20,393 nt of DNA from contig JAVBQJ010000135.1 of assembly GCA_031549115.1 (NCBI GenBank), forward strand, positions 1 through 20,393. The letters run 5' to 3'. The position numbers and the translations under genes are program-made. How positions within the stretch are numbered: position 1 is the stretch's first letter; every line of letters begins with the position of its first letter. Below are positions 8,164 through 14,563 of this stretch, piece by piece. The notes beneath the pieces are model-generated. The model was given only the letters and a program-made list of their open reading frames with translations, did not search any database and was not told the origin of the DNA. The stretch is from JAVBQJ01 sp031549115. Lineage in GTDB: Bacteria > Verrucomicrobiota > Lentisphaeria > Victivallales > Victivallaceae.

Positions 8164-8381
8164 AATAGAGCCGCGAAGCGGCGGTTTGCCCTCCGTCATA
8201 CGGAGACGCCGATCCAGCAGGCGGATTCTGCTGGTCGCCGATGGCGCCGCGGGCGCCCGAAAGAGGCGAAAGTAAAGTAAGCGAGCCAGCTGGCGAGCGG
8301 AAGCCGCCCGAGGAAACGACGGTGCAGGGAAAGCGAAGCGATTCCCGGAACATGGAGTGGACGCAGGAGCCGCACCGGCGG
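8164..8381. repeat. Hairpin-rich intergenic repeat, copy B (gspF-gspG gap)
   Basis: This is the second copy of the element at 6691-6920, in the same orientation, beginning after an A-run that follows the gspF stop. It retains each stem with changed bases. CCAGCAG/CTGCTGG (8214-8234) replaces CCAGCGG/CCGCTGG, a compensatory G-C to A-T swap. GGCGCC/GGCGCC (8243-8257) replaces AGGCGGC/GCCGCCT. The first hairpin changes only in its loop (gca to gaa). The distal hairpin has a different sequence (GGGAA/TTCCC, 8327-8345) and is enclosed by GGTGC/GCACC (8321-8376). The 18-base block around GCGGAAGCCGC is identical in both copies. The remaining bases to gspG (8382-8443) hold only the A-rich leader and its ribosome site. 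Confidence 0.85.
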
Positions 8382-8443
8382 CCAAAGTCAGCGGATGAAA
8401 ACATAAGAGAGACAACTGAAAAATAAAACAAGGAGCAAGTAGA

Positions 8444-8863
8444 ATGAAACAGAAAATCCGGCGCAAATCTTTCACCCTGGTGGAAGTCATGGTGGTGATC
8501 GTGATCCTGGTGATGCTGGCCTCGATTGCGACGCCGCTGTACTTCCGGCACCTGAAAAATTCGCGGATCGCCACCGCGAAAACCCAGATCAATATGATCG
8601 AACAGGCGCTGAGCGATTACCGTCTGGACACCGGCAGCTATCCGGATTCGGCCAACGGTCTCGACGCTTTGATGTCCAACGTCGAACAGCACGAGAAGTG
8701 GGACGGCCCCTACCTGAAGCCGTCGGTGCCGAAGGATCCGTGGGGGCGGGAATACATCTACGCCTGCCCCGGCGAACACGGTGAATTCGATCTGTCCAGC
8801 CTTGGCAAGGACGGCAAAGAAGGCGGTGACGGCGAAGACGCCGATATCGTCAACTGGGAATAA
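8444..8863 (+). CDS. gspG: Major T2SS pseudopilin GspG
   Basis: This 139-residue major pseudopilin would be the main subunit of the periplasmic pseudopilus. A short basic leader (residues 1-9, ending Lys-Ser) is followed by the type IV pilin signature FTLVEV, with the conserved Glu at +5 (E14) and a long hydrophobic helix. Cleavage would fall after Ser9, not the usual Gly. The C-terminal half has textbook GspG features: a TGSYPDSANGLDAL segment, WDGPYLKPSVPKDPWGREY, and the closing calcium-site region GEFDLSSLGKDGKEGGDGEDADI. The start has an AAGGAG site 8 bases upstream. It is the first of five closely spaced pilin-like genes and lies 20 bp before gspH. Confidence 0.97.
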   Translation: MKQKIRRKSFTLVEVMVVIVILVMLASIATPLYFRHLKNSRIATAKTQINMIEQALSDYRLDTGSYPDSANGLDALMSNVEQHEKWDGPYLKPSVPKDPWGREYIYACPGEHGEFDLSSLGKDGKEGGDGEDADIVNWE

Positions 8864-8883
8864 CCGGGAAGCGGTATCGCCTT

Positions 8884-9477
8884 ATGCGGGTCAGGAGAGC
8901 CTTCACACTGATTGAAGTCATGGTGGTGATCGCGGTGATGATGTTGGCGCTCGGTATCGCCGGCGTCCGGTTGCGCAGCGGTTCCCCATCGGTGGTATTC
9001 GAAAACCGGATGCGCGATTTCCAGCGCTTCCTGTTGCGGGTGCGGGCGCGTTCGGTGGAGCTCGGGCGCGATCTCGAGCTCACGTACGACCCGGCCATGC
9101 GTTGTTTCCGGGCCGAAGCGGTCAAGCCGGTCGCTTCCGGGACTTCCGGTCTGGCGGCCGACGCGGAGCCGATCAATGAGTGGATGGCGCCGGACGATTT
9201 GATGTTGCGCAGCCGTTCACAGGAATACACCGAATTGGCCGCGGCTGAAGAGGGAGGAAGCCTGACTCCGTTGGAATGGACCTTACCGGAGGAGCTGACG
9301 CTGGAGGATACCGCGGATTCTCCCACGGTGAGTTTGAATTTTCGTTTTCACGCCGACGGCGGCGGAGTCGGCTCCAGCCGCATCCGGCTGACGTCGGGCG
9401 CCTATCAGGCCGCGTTCCAGATATCCCCGGTGACCGGACATTTGCGGCGCCTGCGCGAAGAGGAGCTCAAAGAGTGA
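8884..9477 (+). CDS. gspH: T2SS minor pseudopilin GspH
   Basis: This 197-residue pilin-like protein has the N-terminal signature FTLIEVMVVIAV, with F at residue 7 and Glu +5 at residue 11. The leader is only six residues and ends in Ala (-1), so cleavage would be after Ala6. The hydrophobic helix is followed by a beta-rich region, including residues typical of GspH ('FQRFLLRVRARSVELGRDLELTYD'-like, about 39-66). In known systems GspH sits below the I-J-K tip of the pseudopilus. It lies between gspG and gspI, and its TGA overlaps the GTG start of gspI. Assignment as H rests on gene order as well as sequence. The ribosome site before the ATG is weak. Confidence 0.85.
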   Translation: MRVRRAFTLIEVMVVIAVMMLALGIAGVRLRSGSPSVVFENRMRDFQRFLLRVRARSVELGRDLELTYDPAMRCFRAEAVKPVASGTSGLAADAEPINEWMAPDDLMLRSRSQEYTELAAAEEGGSLTPLEWTLPEELTLEDTADSPTVSLNFRFHADGGGVGSSRIRLTSGAYQAAFQISPVTGHLRRLREEELKE

Positions 9478-9878
9478 ACAGACGGCAACCATTCACCCTG
9501 CTCGAAGTCGTGATCGCGCTGGCCATCCTGACCGGCGGACTGGCCGGTTTTCTCTCGTTGGCGACGCAGTCGCAAAACCGGATGTCCAAGGCACGCGACC
9601 AGTGGAAGCAATTTCATCTGCTGGAACAGGCGGCGGAATACTATTTATTGCAGAAAGGCGAAGAGATCGAACCGCCGCCGTCATATCTCTTTGATTACCC
9701 CGGCTACCATACGGAGTGCGTGTTTGCGGATTCCGAGGAGCTGCCGGACGAATTCAAGGTCACCACCGGCCAGGCTAAATTACGCCGCTGCACGATTTCT
9801 CTCATTCGCGAAAGCGACCGGCAAACCGTGGACTCCATCATCGTGGATCGCATCGATTATGACAATGTATCGCAATAA
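9474..9878 (+). CDS. gspI: T2SS minor pseudopilin GspI
   Basis: This 134-residue minor pseudopilin starts at a GTG at 9474. That start is chosen because it overlaps the gspH stop (GTGA), follows GAGGAG by 8 bases, and places the pilin signature FTLLEVVIALAIL right at the N-terminus. A longer reading from 9276 would bury the signature. The leader is MNRRQP, so the -1 residue is Pro, which is very unusual for prepilin peptidase sites; Glu +5 is E11. In known systems GspI nucleates the I-J-K tip complex. Size and position between H and J fit GspI. The end overlaps the start of gspJ by about 20 bp. Confidence 0.88.
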   Translation: MNRRQPFTLLEVVIALAILTGGLAGFLSLATQSQNRMSKARDQWKQFHLLEQAAEYYLLQKGEEIEPPPSYLFDYPGYHTECVFADSEELPDEFKVTTGQAKLRRCTISLIRESDRQTVDSIIVDRIDYDNVSQ

Positions 9879-10509
9879 CCACTTCACTCTGGTGGAGATC
9901 GTACTCGCGCTGACCATTCTCGCGATGCTCGGCGTGATCGTCGGGACATCGCTGAATATCTTTCTGCGCGGTTACCAACGCAGCCAGAAGGCGGCGGCGG
10001 AGCTGGAACGCAATCTCACGCTGGACCGCTTCGCCGACGGCGTCCTGGCGCGCAGCATCGCGTTTCACTGGCATTCGGATGACACGCTGACCGACGAGCT
10101 GGTGTTTCGCGGCGACTACGAGGAGCTGTGGCTGAGCACGCTGCGGCCGGCGGACCGGGAAAACGGCGGCGCGTTTCTCTTCGGCCGCCTTTACGTCGAA
10201 AATGACGAGCTGCGTTTCGATTATTCCGAGGTACCGCTGCTGCCGTGGATGGAAATCGACCGCCAGCGCTACGCTACTGAAACGCTGGCGACCAACGTCG
10301 AGCGCATCGCCTTTCGTTATGCCGAACGCGAGGATGATGAAATCGTCTGGTATGAGGAGTGGAATGAGGACGACCACCCGGATATTCCGCTCGCCATCCA
10401 ATTGGAGGTATTCTTCCGTGACAACACTTCGGAGCGCTGGCTCCGGCGCGCGCCGGGCGCCACCGGCAACTCCACGCTGGGCACCCGGCAGACAGGGACA
10501 TCGTCATGA
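9859..10509 (+). CDS. gspJ: T2SS minor pseudopilin GspJ
   Basis: This is a pilin-like protein of 216 residues from the ATG at 9859. A second in-frame ATG at 9865 gives 214 residues, and the choice is uncertain because the ribosome site is weak. Either way the leader ends Asn-Asn-His just before FTLVEIVLALTIL, so the -1 residue is His. Glu +5 is present. The rest is a beta-rich domain ('TLDRFADGVLARSI', 'ELVFRGDYEELWL', 'VERIAFRYAE') consistent with GspJ, which in known systems forms part of the pseudopilus tip with I and K. The gene overlaps gspI by about 20 bp and gspK by 4 bp, suggesting translational coupling. Confidence 0.87.
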   Translation: MTMYRNNHFTLVEIVLALTILAMLGVIVGTSLNIFLRGYQRSQKAAAELERNLTLDRFADGVLARSIAFHWHSDDTLTDELVFRGDYEELWLSTLRPADRENGGAFLFGRLYVENDELRFDYSEVPLLPWMEIDRQRYATETLATNVERIAFRYAEREDDEIVWYEEWNEDDHPDIPLAIQLEVFFRDNTSERWLRRAPGATGNSTLGTRQTGTSS

Positions 10510-11540
10510 ACCAACGGCAACACGAAAACGGCGGCGCTCTGGTGCTGGTATTGGCGTTGCTGGCGACGGCGGGAGTGTTGGTCGCCGCGATCACGGTGTT
10601 GAGCCGGATCCACCGGGACGAGGTAGCTGCACACGTACAGCGGGGGCACTCGCGTTACATCGCCGAAGGCGCGTTGAACCGGATCGTCTGGCTGATCGAA
10701 GCGGACCGCTCGGTCTATCCGAACGATTCGGCCGGTTCGGTGGATTACGCCGATTACAGCATCGACCGCTACATGGCCGACGGCATCGAACATGAGATGG
10801 ATTACTACGGCACTCCGGTCCGCTTCACGCTGACCGACGCATCCTCCGGTCTCGATCTGGCGGCTTCGAGTCAGACGGCGCTGGACGATCTGGCCACCGG
10901 GCGGACGGATCAGAGTTATATCACCGACGCGCTGCGTATATTCGGCAACCGCCTCACCGATTACAAAGACAGCGACGACACCATCGGTGAAGACGGCATG
11001 GAGGAGAGCGATTACGAAGCCTTGGAGCTCGACCCCCTCCCCCGCAACGGCGCCATGGAATACCGCGAAGAGATCCTGTGGATCCCCGACGCGCGCCGCT
11101 TCGCCCCGGTGGATCGCTTCGGCCGTTTGACCAGTGTGCGAACGGTCAAAGCATCGGCGGCGGCTTCAGACAGTACCCAGAATCAACCCGGCCCGCCCGG
11201 CAGCCAGAGCAGCGCGTCGCTGCCGAATCTCTTTACGGCCAACTACACGCTGCTGTGGACTTACGGCGGCTTGGAAAAGGAACAGGCCGCACAGGTATTG
11301 ACGGCATTGGAGGTATGGCGGCGCGAACGCACCTCGCTCGAAGACCAGCTTGATTCCGACCTGTACAACTCCCTGACGCAGAAATTCAGCATGACCGAAT
11401 CGGGCGCCTATACCGTGACCGTCACCCGCGCCGCGCCGGAGGGGGACGCAACCGGCCGCCTCAGCGCTTCGTTCGAAGCTGCCGGCATCGCCGGTCCCAC
11501 TTCGGGGACGCTCGAATACTGGGGCTGGATGCGTTTCTGA
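10506..11540 (+). CDS. gspK: T2SS minor pseudopilin GspK
   Basis: This 344-residue protein is the largest pilin-like component and would cap the pseudopilus tip. The N-terminus MNQRQHENGG is followed by ALVLVLALLATAGVLV. Cleavage after Gly10 would leave Ala at +1 and Val at +5. Absence of the +5 Glu is normal for GspK. A 'LTDYKDSDD' stretch followed by an acidic loop and a 'GAMEYREEILWIP' region resembles the Asp-rich metal-binding insertion of GspK proteins. The ATG overlaps the gspJ stop by 4 bp and follows AGGGA. It is the last gene of the cluster; the next gene is convergent, 11 bp away, and I see no clear terminator between them. Confidence 0.86.
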   Translation: MNQRQHENGGALVLVLALLATAGVLVAAITVLSRIHRDEVAAHVQRGHSRYIAEGALNRIVWLIEADRSVYPNDSAGSVDYADYSIDRYMADGIEHEMDYYGTPVRFTLTDASSGLDLAASSQTALDDLATGRTDQSYITDALRIFGNRLTDYKDSDDTIGEDGMEESDYEALELDPLPRNGAMEYREEILWIPDARRFAPVDRFGRLTSVRTVKASAAASDSTQNQPGPPGSQSSASLPNLFTANYTLLWTYGGLEKEQAAQVLTALEVWRRERTSLEDQLDSDLYNSLTQKFSMTESGAYTVTVTRAAPEGDATGRLSASFEAAGIAGPTSGTLEYWGWMRF

Positions 11541-11551
11541 CACGATAGCGA

Positions 11552-12646
11552 TTACGACAACGGCGGCGGCACGGCGGCAAACAACGCCTGCAATTCCGCC
11601 ACGGTTCCCGCCGGCTGCCCGCCGGCCATTCCCTGCGTCCACACCAGCTGATCCCGGGTGAAGCTCCCGGCCAGCGCCTGCGCACGCAATTGCGCCAGGA
11701 CAAACGGCCCGGTCTGCTGTCCGTTCACCGCGACGAAAAAGTTGATTTCCGGCGGCAACGGCGGCGGTGCCGCCGCCGTTTGGCCCGCCGTTTGGCCCGC
11801 CGTCTGGTTTGTCGTATTCGCCAGCTGCGCTCCGACAAACATTCCCATCATATTCCCCGCGCCGCCCGGATTGTCGGCCGCGGCCCGCATCGCGTCGGCG
11901 GCCTGCATCTGGGTATACGGCTGCATGACATCGGCGAGCGCTCCCAGCCCGGTACGCTTGTCGAGAACGGCGTTGACTTCATCCGGCAGTGAAATATTTT
12001 CCACCGCGAAATCCAGCACTTCGAGGCCGAGCCCGGAAAAGTGCGGCGCGAGATCCCTTCGCATGGTGTGGCTGATCTCATTGTACATCGACGCCAGCTC
12101 CAACGCCGGAATTTTCAATTCGCCCAGCGCATCGGAAAATTCGGAGACCACCTTGGCTTTGACCTGACCTTCCAGATCTTCGCAGGTAAATTCCGCTCTG
12201 GCGCCGACGAAACGGGACAGAAGCTCGTTGTCGGTGCCGATCTTATACGAAAAATACCCGCGGGCACGCAGCCGGACCATGCCGAAATTGCTGTCGCGCA
12301 TCATCACCGGGGTCGCGGTCCCCCACTTTCGGTTCAATTGTTCGGTGGTGCGGATGAAATACACCTCCGCCTTGAACGGCGATTCGAAGTTGTACGGCAA
12401 CGACAGCAAGGTGGTGAGAATCGGCAGGTTGGCTGTTTTCAACGTATAGGTGCCCGGCATGAAATGGTCGGCGATCCGCCCTTCGTTGACGAAAACCGCC
12501 ATCTGCCCCGGACGCACGATCAGCTTGGCGCCCATTTTGATTTCATGATGAAAGCGTTCGAAACGGTGCACCAACACCTGGGGTGATTCGTCCGGCCATT
12601 CGACGATATCGATGAATTGTCCACGAAAAAGATTAAAAATGCTCAT
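11552..12646 (-). CDS. SPFH-domain protein with C-terminal GYF_2-like domain (YdjI-type)
   Basis: This 364-residue protein begins with the N-terminal pattern of the YdjI-type SPFH/band-7 family, also annotated as 'virion core protein'-like. The SPFH region spans about residues 25-230 and includes KMGAKLIVRPGQMAVFVNEG and the long helix region 'VKAKVVSEFSDALGELKIP'. A helical Ala/Met-rich region follows. A linker then has a 12-bp tandem repeat encoding Gln-Thr-Ala-Gly, plus a Pro run. Residues 303-354 (FFVAVNGQQTGPF..VW) look like a GYF_2 domain. There is no signal peptide or clear transmembrane segment. The start has AAGGAG close upstream and a near-consensus promoter. The divergent neighbour is a zinc-ribbon protein, a partnership also seen in the Bacillus ydjG-ydjI region. 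The biochemical role is unknown. Confidence 0.85.
   Translation of the reverse strand: MSIFNLFRGQFIDIVEWPDESPQVLVHRFERFHHEIKMGAKLIVRPGQMAVFVNEGRIADHFMPGTYTLKTANLPILTTLLSLPYNFESPFKAEVYFIRTTEQLNRKWGTATPVMMRDSNFGMVRLRARGYFSYKIGTDNELLSRFVGARAEFTCEDLEGQVKAKVVSEFSDALGELKIPALELASMYNEISHTMRRDLAPHFSGLGLEVLDFAVENISLPDEVNAVLDKRTGLGALADVMQPYTQMQAADAMRAAADNPGGAGNMMGMFVGAQLANTTNQTAGQTAGQTAAAPPPLPPEINFFVAVNGQQTGPFVLAQLRAQALAGSFTRDQLVWTQGMAGGQPAGTVAELQALFAAVPPPLS
11775..11810 (-). repeat. 12-bp tandem repeat, three copies, inside the SPFH gene
   Basis: GCCGTTTGGCCC occurs twice in direct succession, followed by a third variant (GCCGTCTGGTTT). On the minus strand this encodes a Gln-Thr-Ala-Gly linker between the helical region and the GYF_2-like domain. 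A multiple of three bases means copy-number change would alter linker length without shifting frame. Confidence 0.85.
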
Positions 12647-12673
12647 ATCCGCTCCTTAAAATAACTTTTTTTT

Positions 12674-12702
12674 AGTATAACCTGAAAGAATCGATTTGTC
12701 AA
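12674..12702 (-). promoter_or_regulatory. Sigma70 promoter for the SPFH gene
   Basis: On the minus strand, TTGACA (12702-12697) is followed after exactly 17 bases by TATACT (12679-12674), 28 bases before the ATG at 12646, with AAGGAG between. This is one of the best promoter matches in the window. Its -35 box coincides with that of the divergent zinc-ribbon gene. Confidence 0.8.
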
Positions 12703-12724
12703 ATGACGATTTAATGATTATGGT
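12696..12724 (+). promoter_or_regulatory. Probable promoter for the zinc-ribbon/araDA transcript
   Basis: TTGTCA (12696-12701) and TATGGT (12719-12724) are separated by 17 bases and lie 36 bases before the ATG at 12761. The -35 box overlaps the opposite-strand -35 box almost completely, so the two divergent promoters probably cannot be occupied at the same time. The -10 is a weaker match than its partner's. Confidence 0.5.
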
Positions 12725-12760
12725 ATGCAAATAAAATCAAAAAAACAGTTACGGTGAAAA

Positions 12761-13840
12761 ATGGAACAACAAAAAAACTGTCCCGCTTGCGGCAATCCCC
12801 TGGAATTCAACCCCGAACACGGCACACTGCATTGTAGCAATTGCGGTGAAAGCGCAGGCGGAATTTCCACCGGGGATACCGTCATCGCCCATGAAGACCT
12901 GCTGTTGCAGCTACGGCAGCAGGAAGCCGAAGCCGACCTGATCGAACAGCTGGTCTTTTCCTGTTCCGGCTGCGGCGCGGAAATCACCCTGGATCCCAAT
13001 ATCATCGCCGATCATTGCCCGTATTGCGGCTCGCCGGTGGTGGCGGCAAAGCACAGTGTGCGCAAAATCCGCCCCGCCGCGCTGCTGCCGTTCCGGATCA
13101 CCCGGGAAAACGCGATGCAGTGTTATCAGAAGTGGCTGAAATCGCGCTGGTTCCTGCCGGGCCGGGTCAAAATCGAGGCGCGCATGATGCCGCCATCCGG
13201 GATGTATCTGCCGCATTGGAGTTACAACGCCGGGGCGGTCACCCATTACACCGGAAGCCGGGGCAAACATTATTATGTCAATGTTTCCTACACCTCCACT
13301 GTGAACGGCAAAACCGTGCGGAAAACCCGCCGGGAGCGCCGCACCCGCTGGTATCCGGCGGCCGGAGTGGTGCAAGACCGCTTCCAGGACCTGTTGGTTC
13401 CCGCCACCCGGTCGCTGCCGGCCGATATGCTCCATGAACTGACCCCCTGGGACCTGCCCCAGCTGCAGCCGTATGCCGCGGATTTCATCCGGGGCTTCCG
13501 GGAGGAGAGCTATTCGGTCACGCTCAGAGAAGGCTTCGACGTTGCCGACGACATGATGCGCCAGGCGATCACCTGCACGGTGAAGCGGGATATCGGAGGC
13601 GATGTGCAGCGGATTCATTCCATGCAGGTTTCGTATCACGACCTGACCTTCCGGCATATTCTGCTGCCGGTCTGGACCGGCTCCTTCCAGTTCCGGGAAA
13701 AAAGTTATACGGTTCTGATCAACGCCCGAACCGGAGAAGTCCAGGGCCGCCGACCTTACAGCATATGGAAGATAACCGCATTGGTTCTGGCTATCGCCGC
13801 CGTGTGTCTCGCCATCGGTTTCTGGATCAGCCAGAACTGA
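12761..13840 (+). CDS. Double zinc-ribbon protein with C-terminal membrane anchor (YdjG-like)
   Basis: This 359-residue protein has two zinc-ribbon knuckle pairs: C7/C10 with C25/C28 (CPACG..CSNCG), and C68/C71 with C86/C89 (CSGCG..CPYCG). A middle domain of about 230 residues is rich in aromatic and basic residues and carries WYPAAGVVQDRFQDLLVPAT-type segments. One transmembrane helix lies near residues 336-357. Such proteins are often annotated as primosomal-protein-N'-like or TFIIB-type zinc ribbon proteins, but no helicase motifs are present here. It is divergent from the SPFH gene, matching the YdjG/YdjI association known in Bacillus, where the function is unclear. Its stop lies 18 bp before araD, so the sugar genes may be read from the same transcript. 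Confidence 0.8.
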   Translation: MEQQKNCPACGNPLEFNPEHGTLHCSNCGESAGGISTGDTVIAHEDLLLQLRQQEAEADLIEQLVFSCSGCGAEITLDPNIIADHCPYCGSPVVAAKHSVRKIRPAALLPFRITRENAMQCYQKWLKSRWFLPGRVKIEARMMPPSGMYLPHWSYNAGAVTHYTGSRGKHYYVNVSYTSTVNGKTVRKTRRERRTRWYPAAGVVQDRFQDLLVPATRSLPADMLHELTPWDLPQLQPYAADFIRGFREESYSVTLREGFDVADDMMRQAITCTVKRDIGGDVQRIHSMQVSYHDLTFRHILLPVWTGSFQFREKSYTVLINARTGEVQGRRPYSIWKITALVLAIAAVCLAIGFWISQN

Positions 13841-13858
13841 AATACAGGAAAATATATC

Positions 13859-14563
13859 ATGTACAAAGCACTGAAAGAGGAATGCCATCAGGCCAATATC
13901 GAATTGCCCGGACTCGGGCTGGTGCTCTATACCTTCGGCAATGTCAGCTGCGCCGACCGCGCCAACGGCGTTTTCGCCATCAAGCCTTCCGGGGTGAATT
14001 ACGATGCGATGACACCCAACGACATCGTGATCGTCGACTTCGACGGCAATGTCGTCGAAGGGCATCTGCGTCCCTCCAGCGATACGCCGACCCACGCGGT
14101 CCTGTACCGGAATTTCACCGGAATCGGCGGTATCGTCCACACCCATTCGACCTACGCGACCGCCTGGGCGCAGGCGCTGCGGGAAAGTCCGCTCTACGGC
14201 ACCACCCATGCCGACCACCTGGCATTCGCGGTGCCCTGTACCGAATGGATGGACGATTCCCGGATCGCCAACAATTACGAGGTGGAAACCGGGTTACAGA
14301 TCGTCGATTGCTTCCGGCGGCGGCAACTGAACCCCGAAGAAACCGAGATGGTCCTGGTCGGCGGGCACGGCCCGTTCACCTGGGGCGGAAGTGCCGCCAA
14401 AGCCGTTTACAATGCCCGGGTCCTGGAAGAGCTGGCGCAAACCGCGCTTCTGACCGAGCGGATCAACCCGCAGGCGCTGCCGTTGAAAGCGTCCCTGGTG
14501 AGTAAACATTACAACCGCAAACATGGAGCGAATGCGTATTATGGACAGAACGACGACAAATGA
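13859..14563 (+). CDS. araD: L-ribulose-5-phosphate 4-epimerase
   Basis: This 234-residue class II aldolase-family enzyme converts L-ribulose 5-phosphate to D-xylulose 5-phosphate, the last step of L-arabinose catabolism. It aligns end to end with E. coli AraD from memory. GNVS and KPSG phosphate-site motifs are at 27-30 and 42-45, with SSDTPTH at 73-79. Zinc ligands are H94, H96 and H170, catalytic Asp is D119 within TTHADH, and Tyr228 is in the closing KHGANAYYGQ motif, each one residue below the E. coli number. The start follows AGGAAAA. It lies 18 bp after the zinc-ribbon gene and overlaps araA by about 23 bp. UlaF and SgbE have the same activity, but the araA neighbour supports AraD. Confidence 0.96.
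   Translation: MYKALKEECHQANIELPGLGLVLYTFGNVSCADRANGVFAIKPSGVNYDAMTPNDIVIVDFDGNVVEGHLRPSSDTPTHAVLYRNFTGIGGIVHTHSTYATAWAQALRESPLYGTTHADHLAFAVPCTEWMDDSRIANNYEVETGLQIVDCFRRRQLNPEETEMVLVGGHGPFTWGGSAAKAVYNARVLEELAQTALLTERINPQALPLKASLVSKHYNRKHGANAYYGQNDDK

Noticed and set aside
6688..8592. Similar minus-strand peptides readable across both hairpin repeat copies
   Set aside because: The peptide similarity follows from DNA similarity of the repeats. Reading frames break differently beyond the first 76 bases, and base changes track stem pairing rather than codon positions.
11775..11810. Short tandem repeats considered as a CRISPR array
   Set aside because: Units are 12 bp, have no spacers and lie in frame inside a coding region.
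12911..14218. Minus-strand open frame (435 codons) opposite the zinc-ribbon gene and araD
   Set aside because: It spans two real genes on the other strand and has no domain, promoter or ribosome site; it is a shadow frame.
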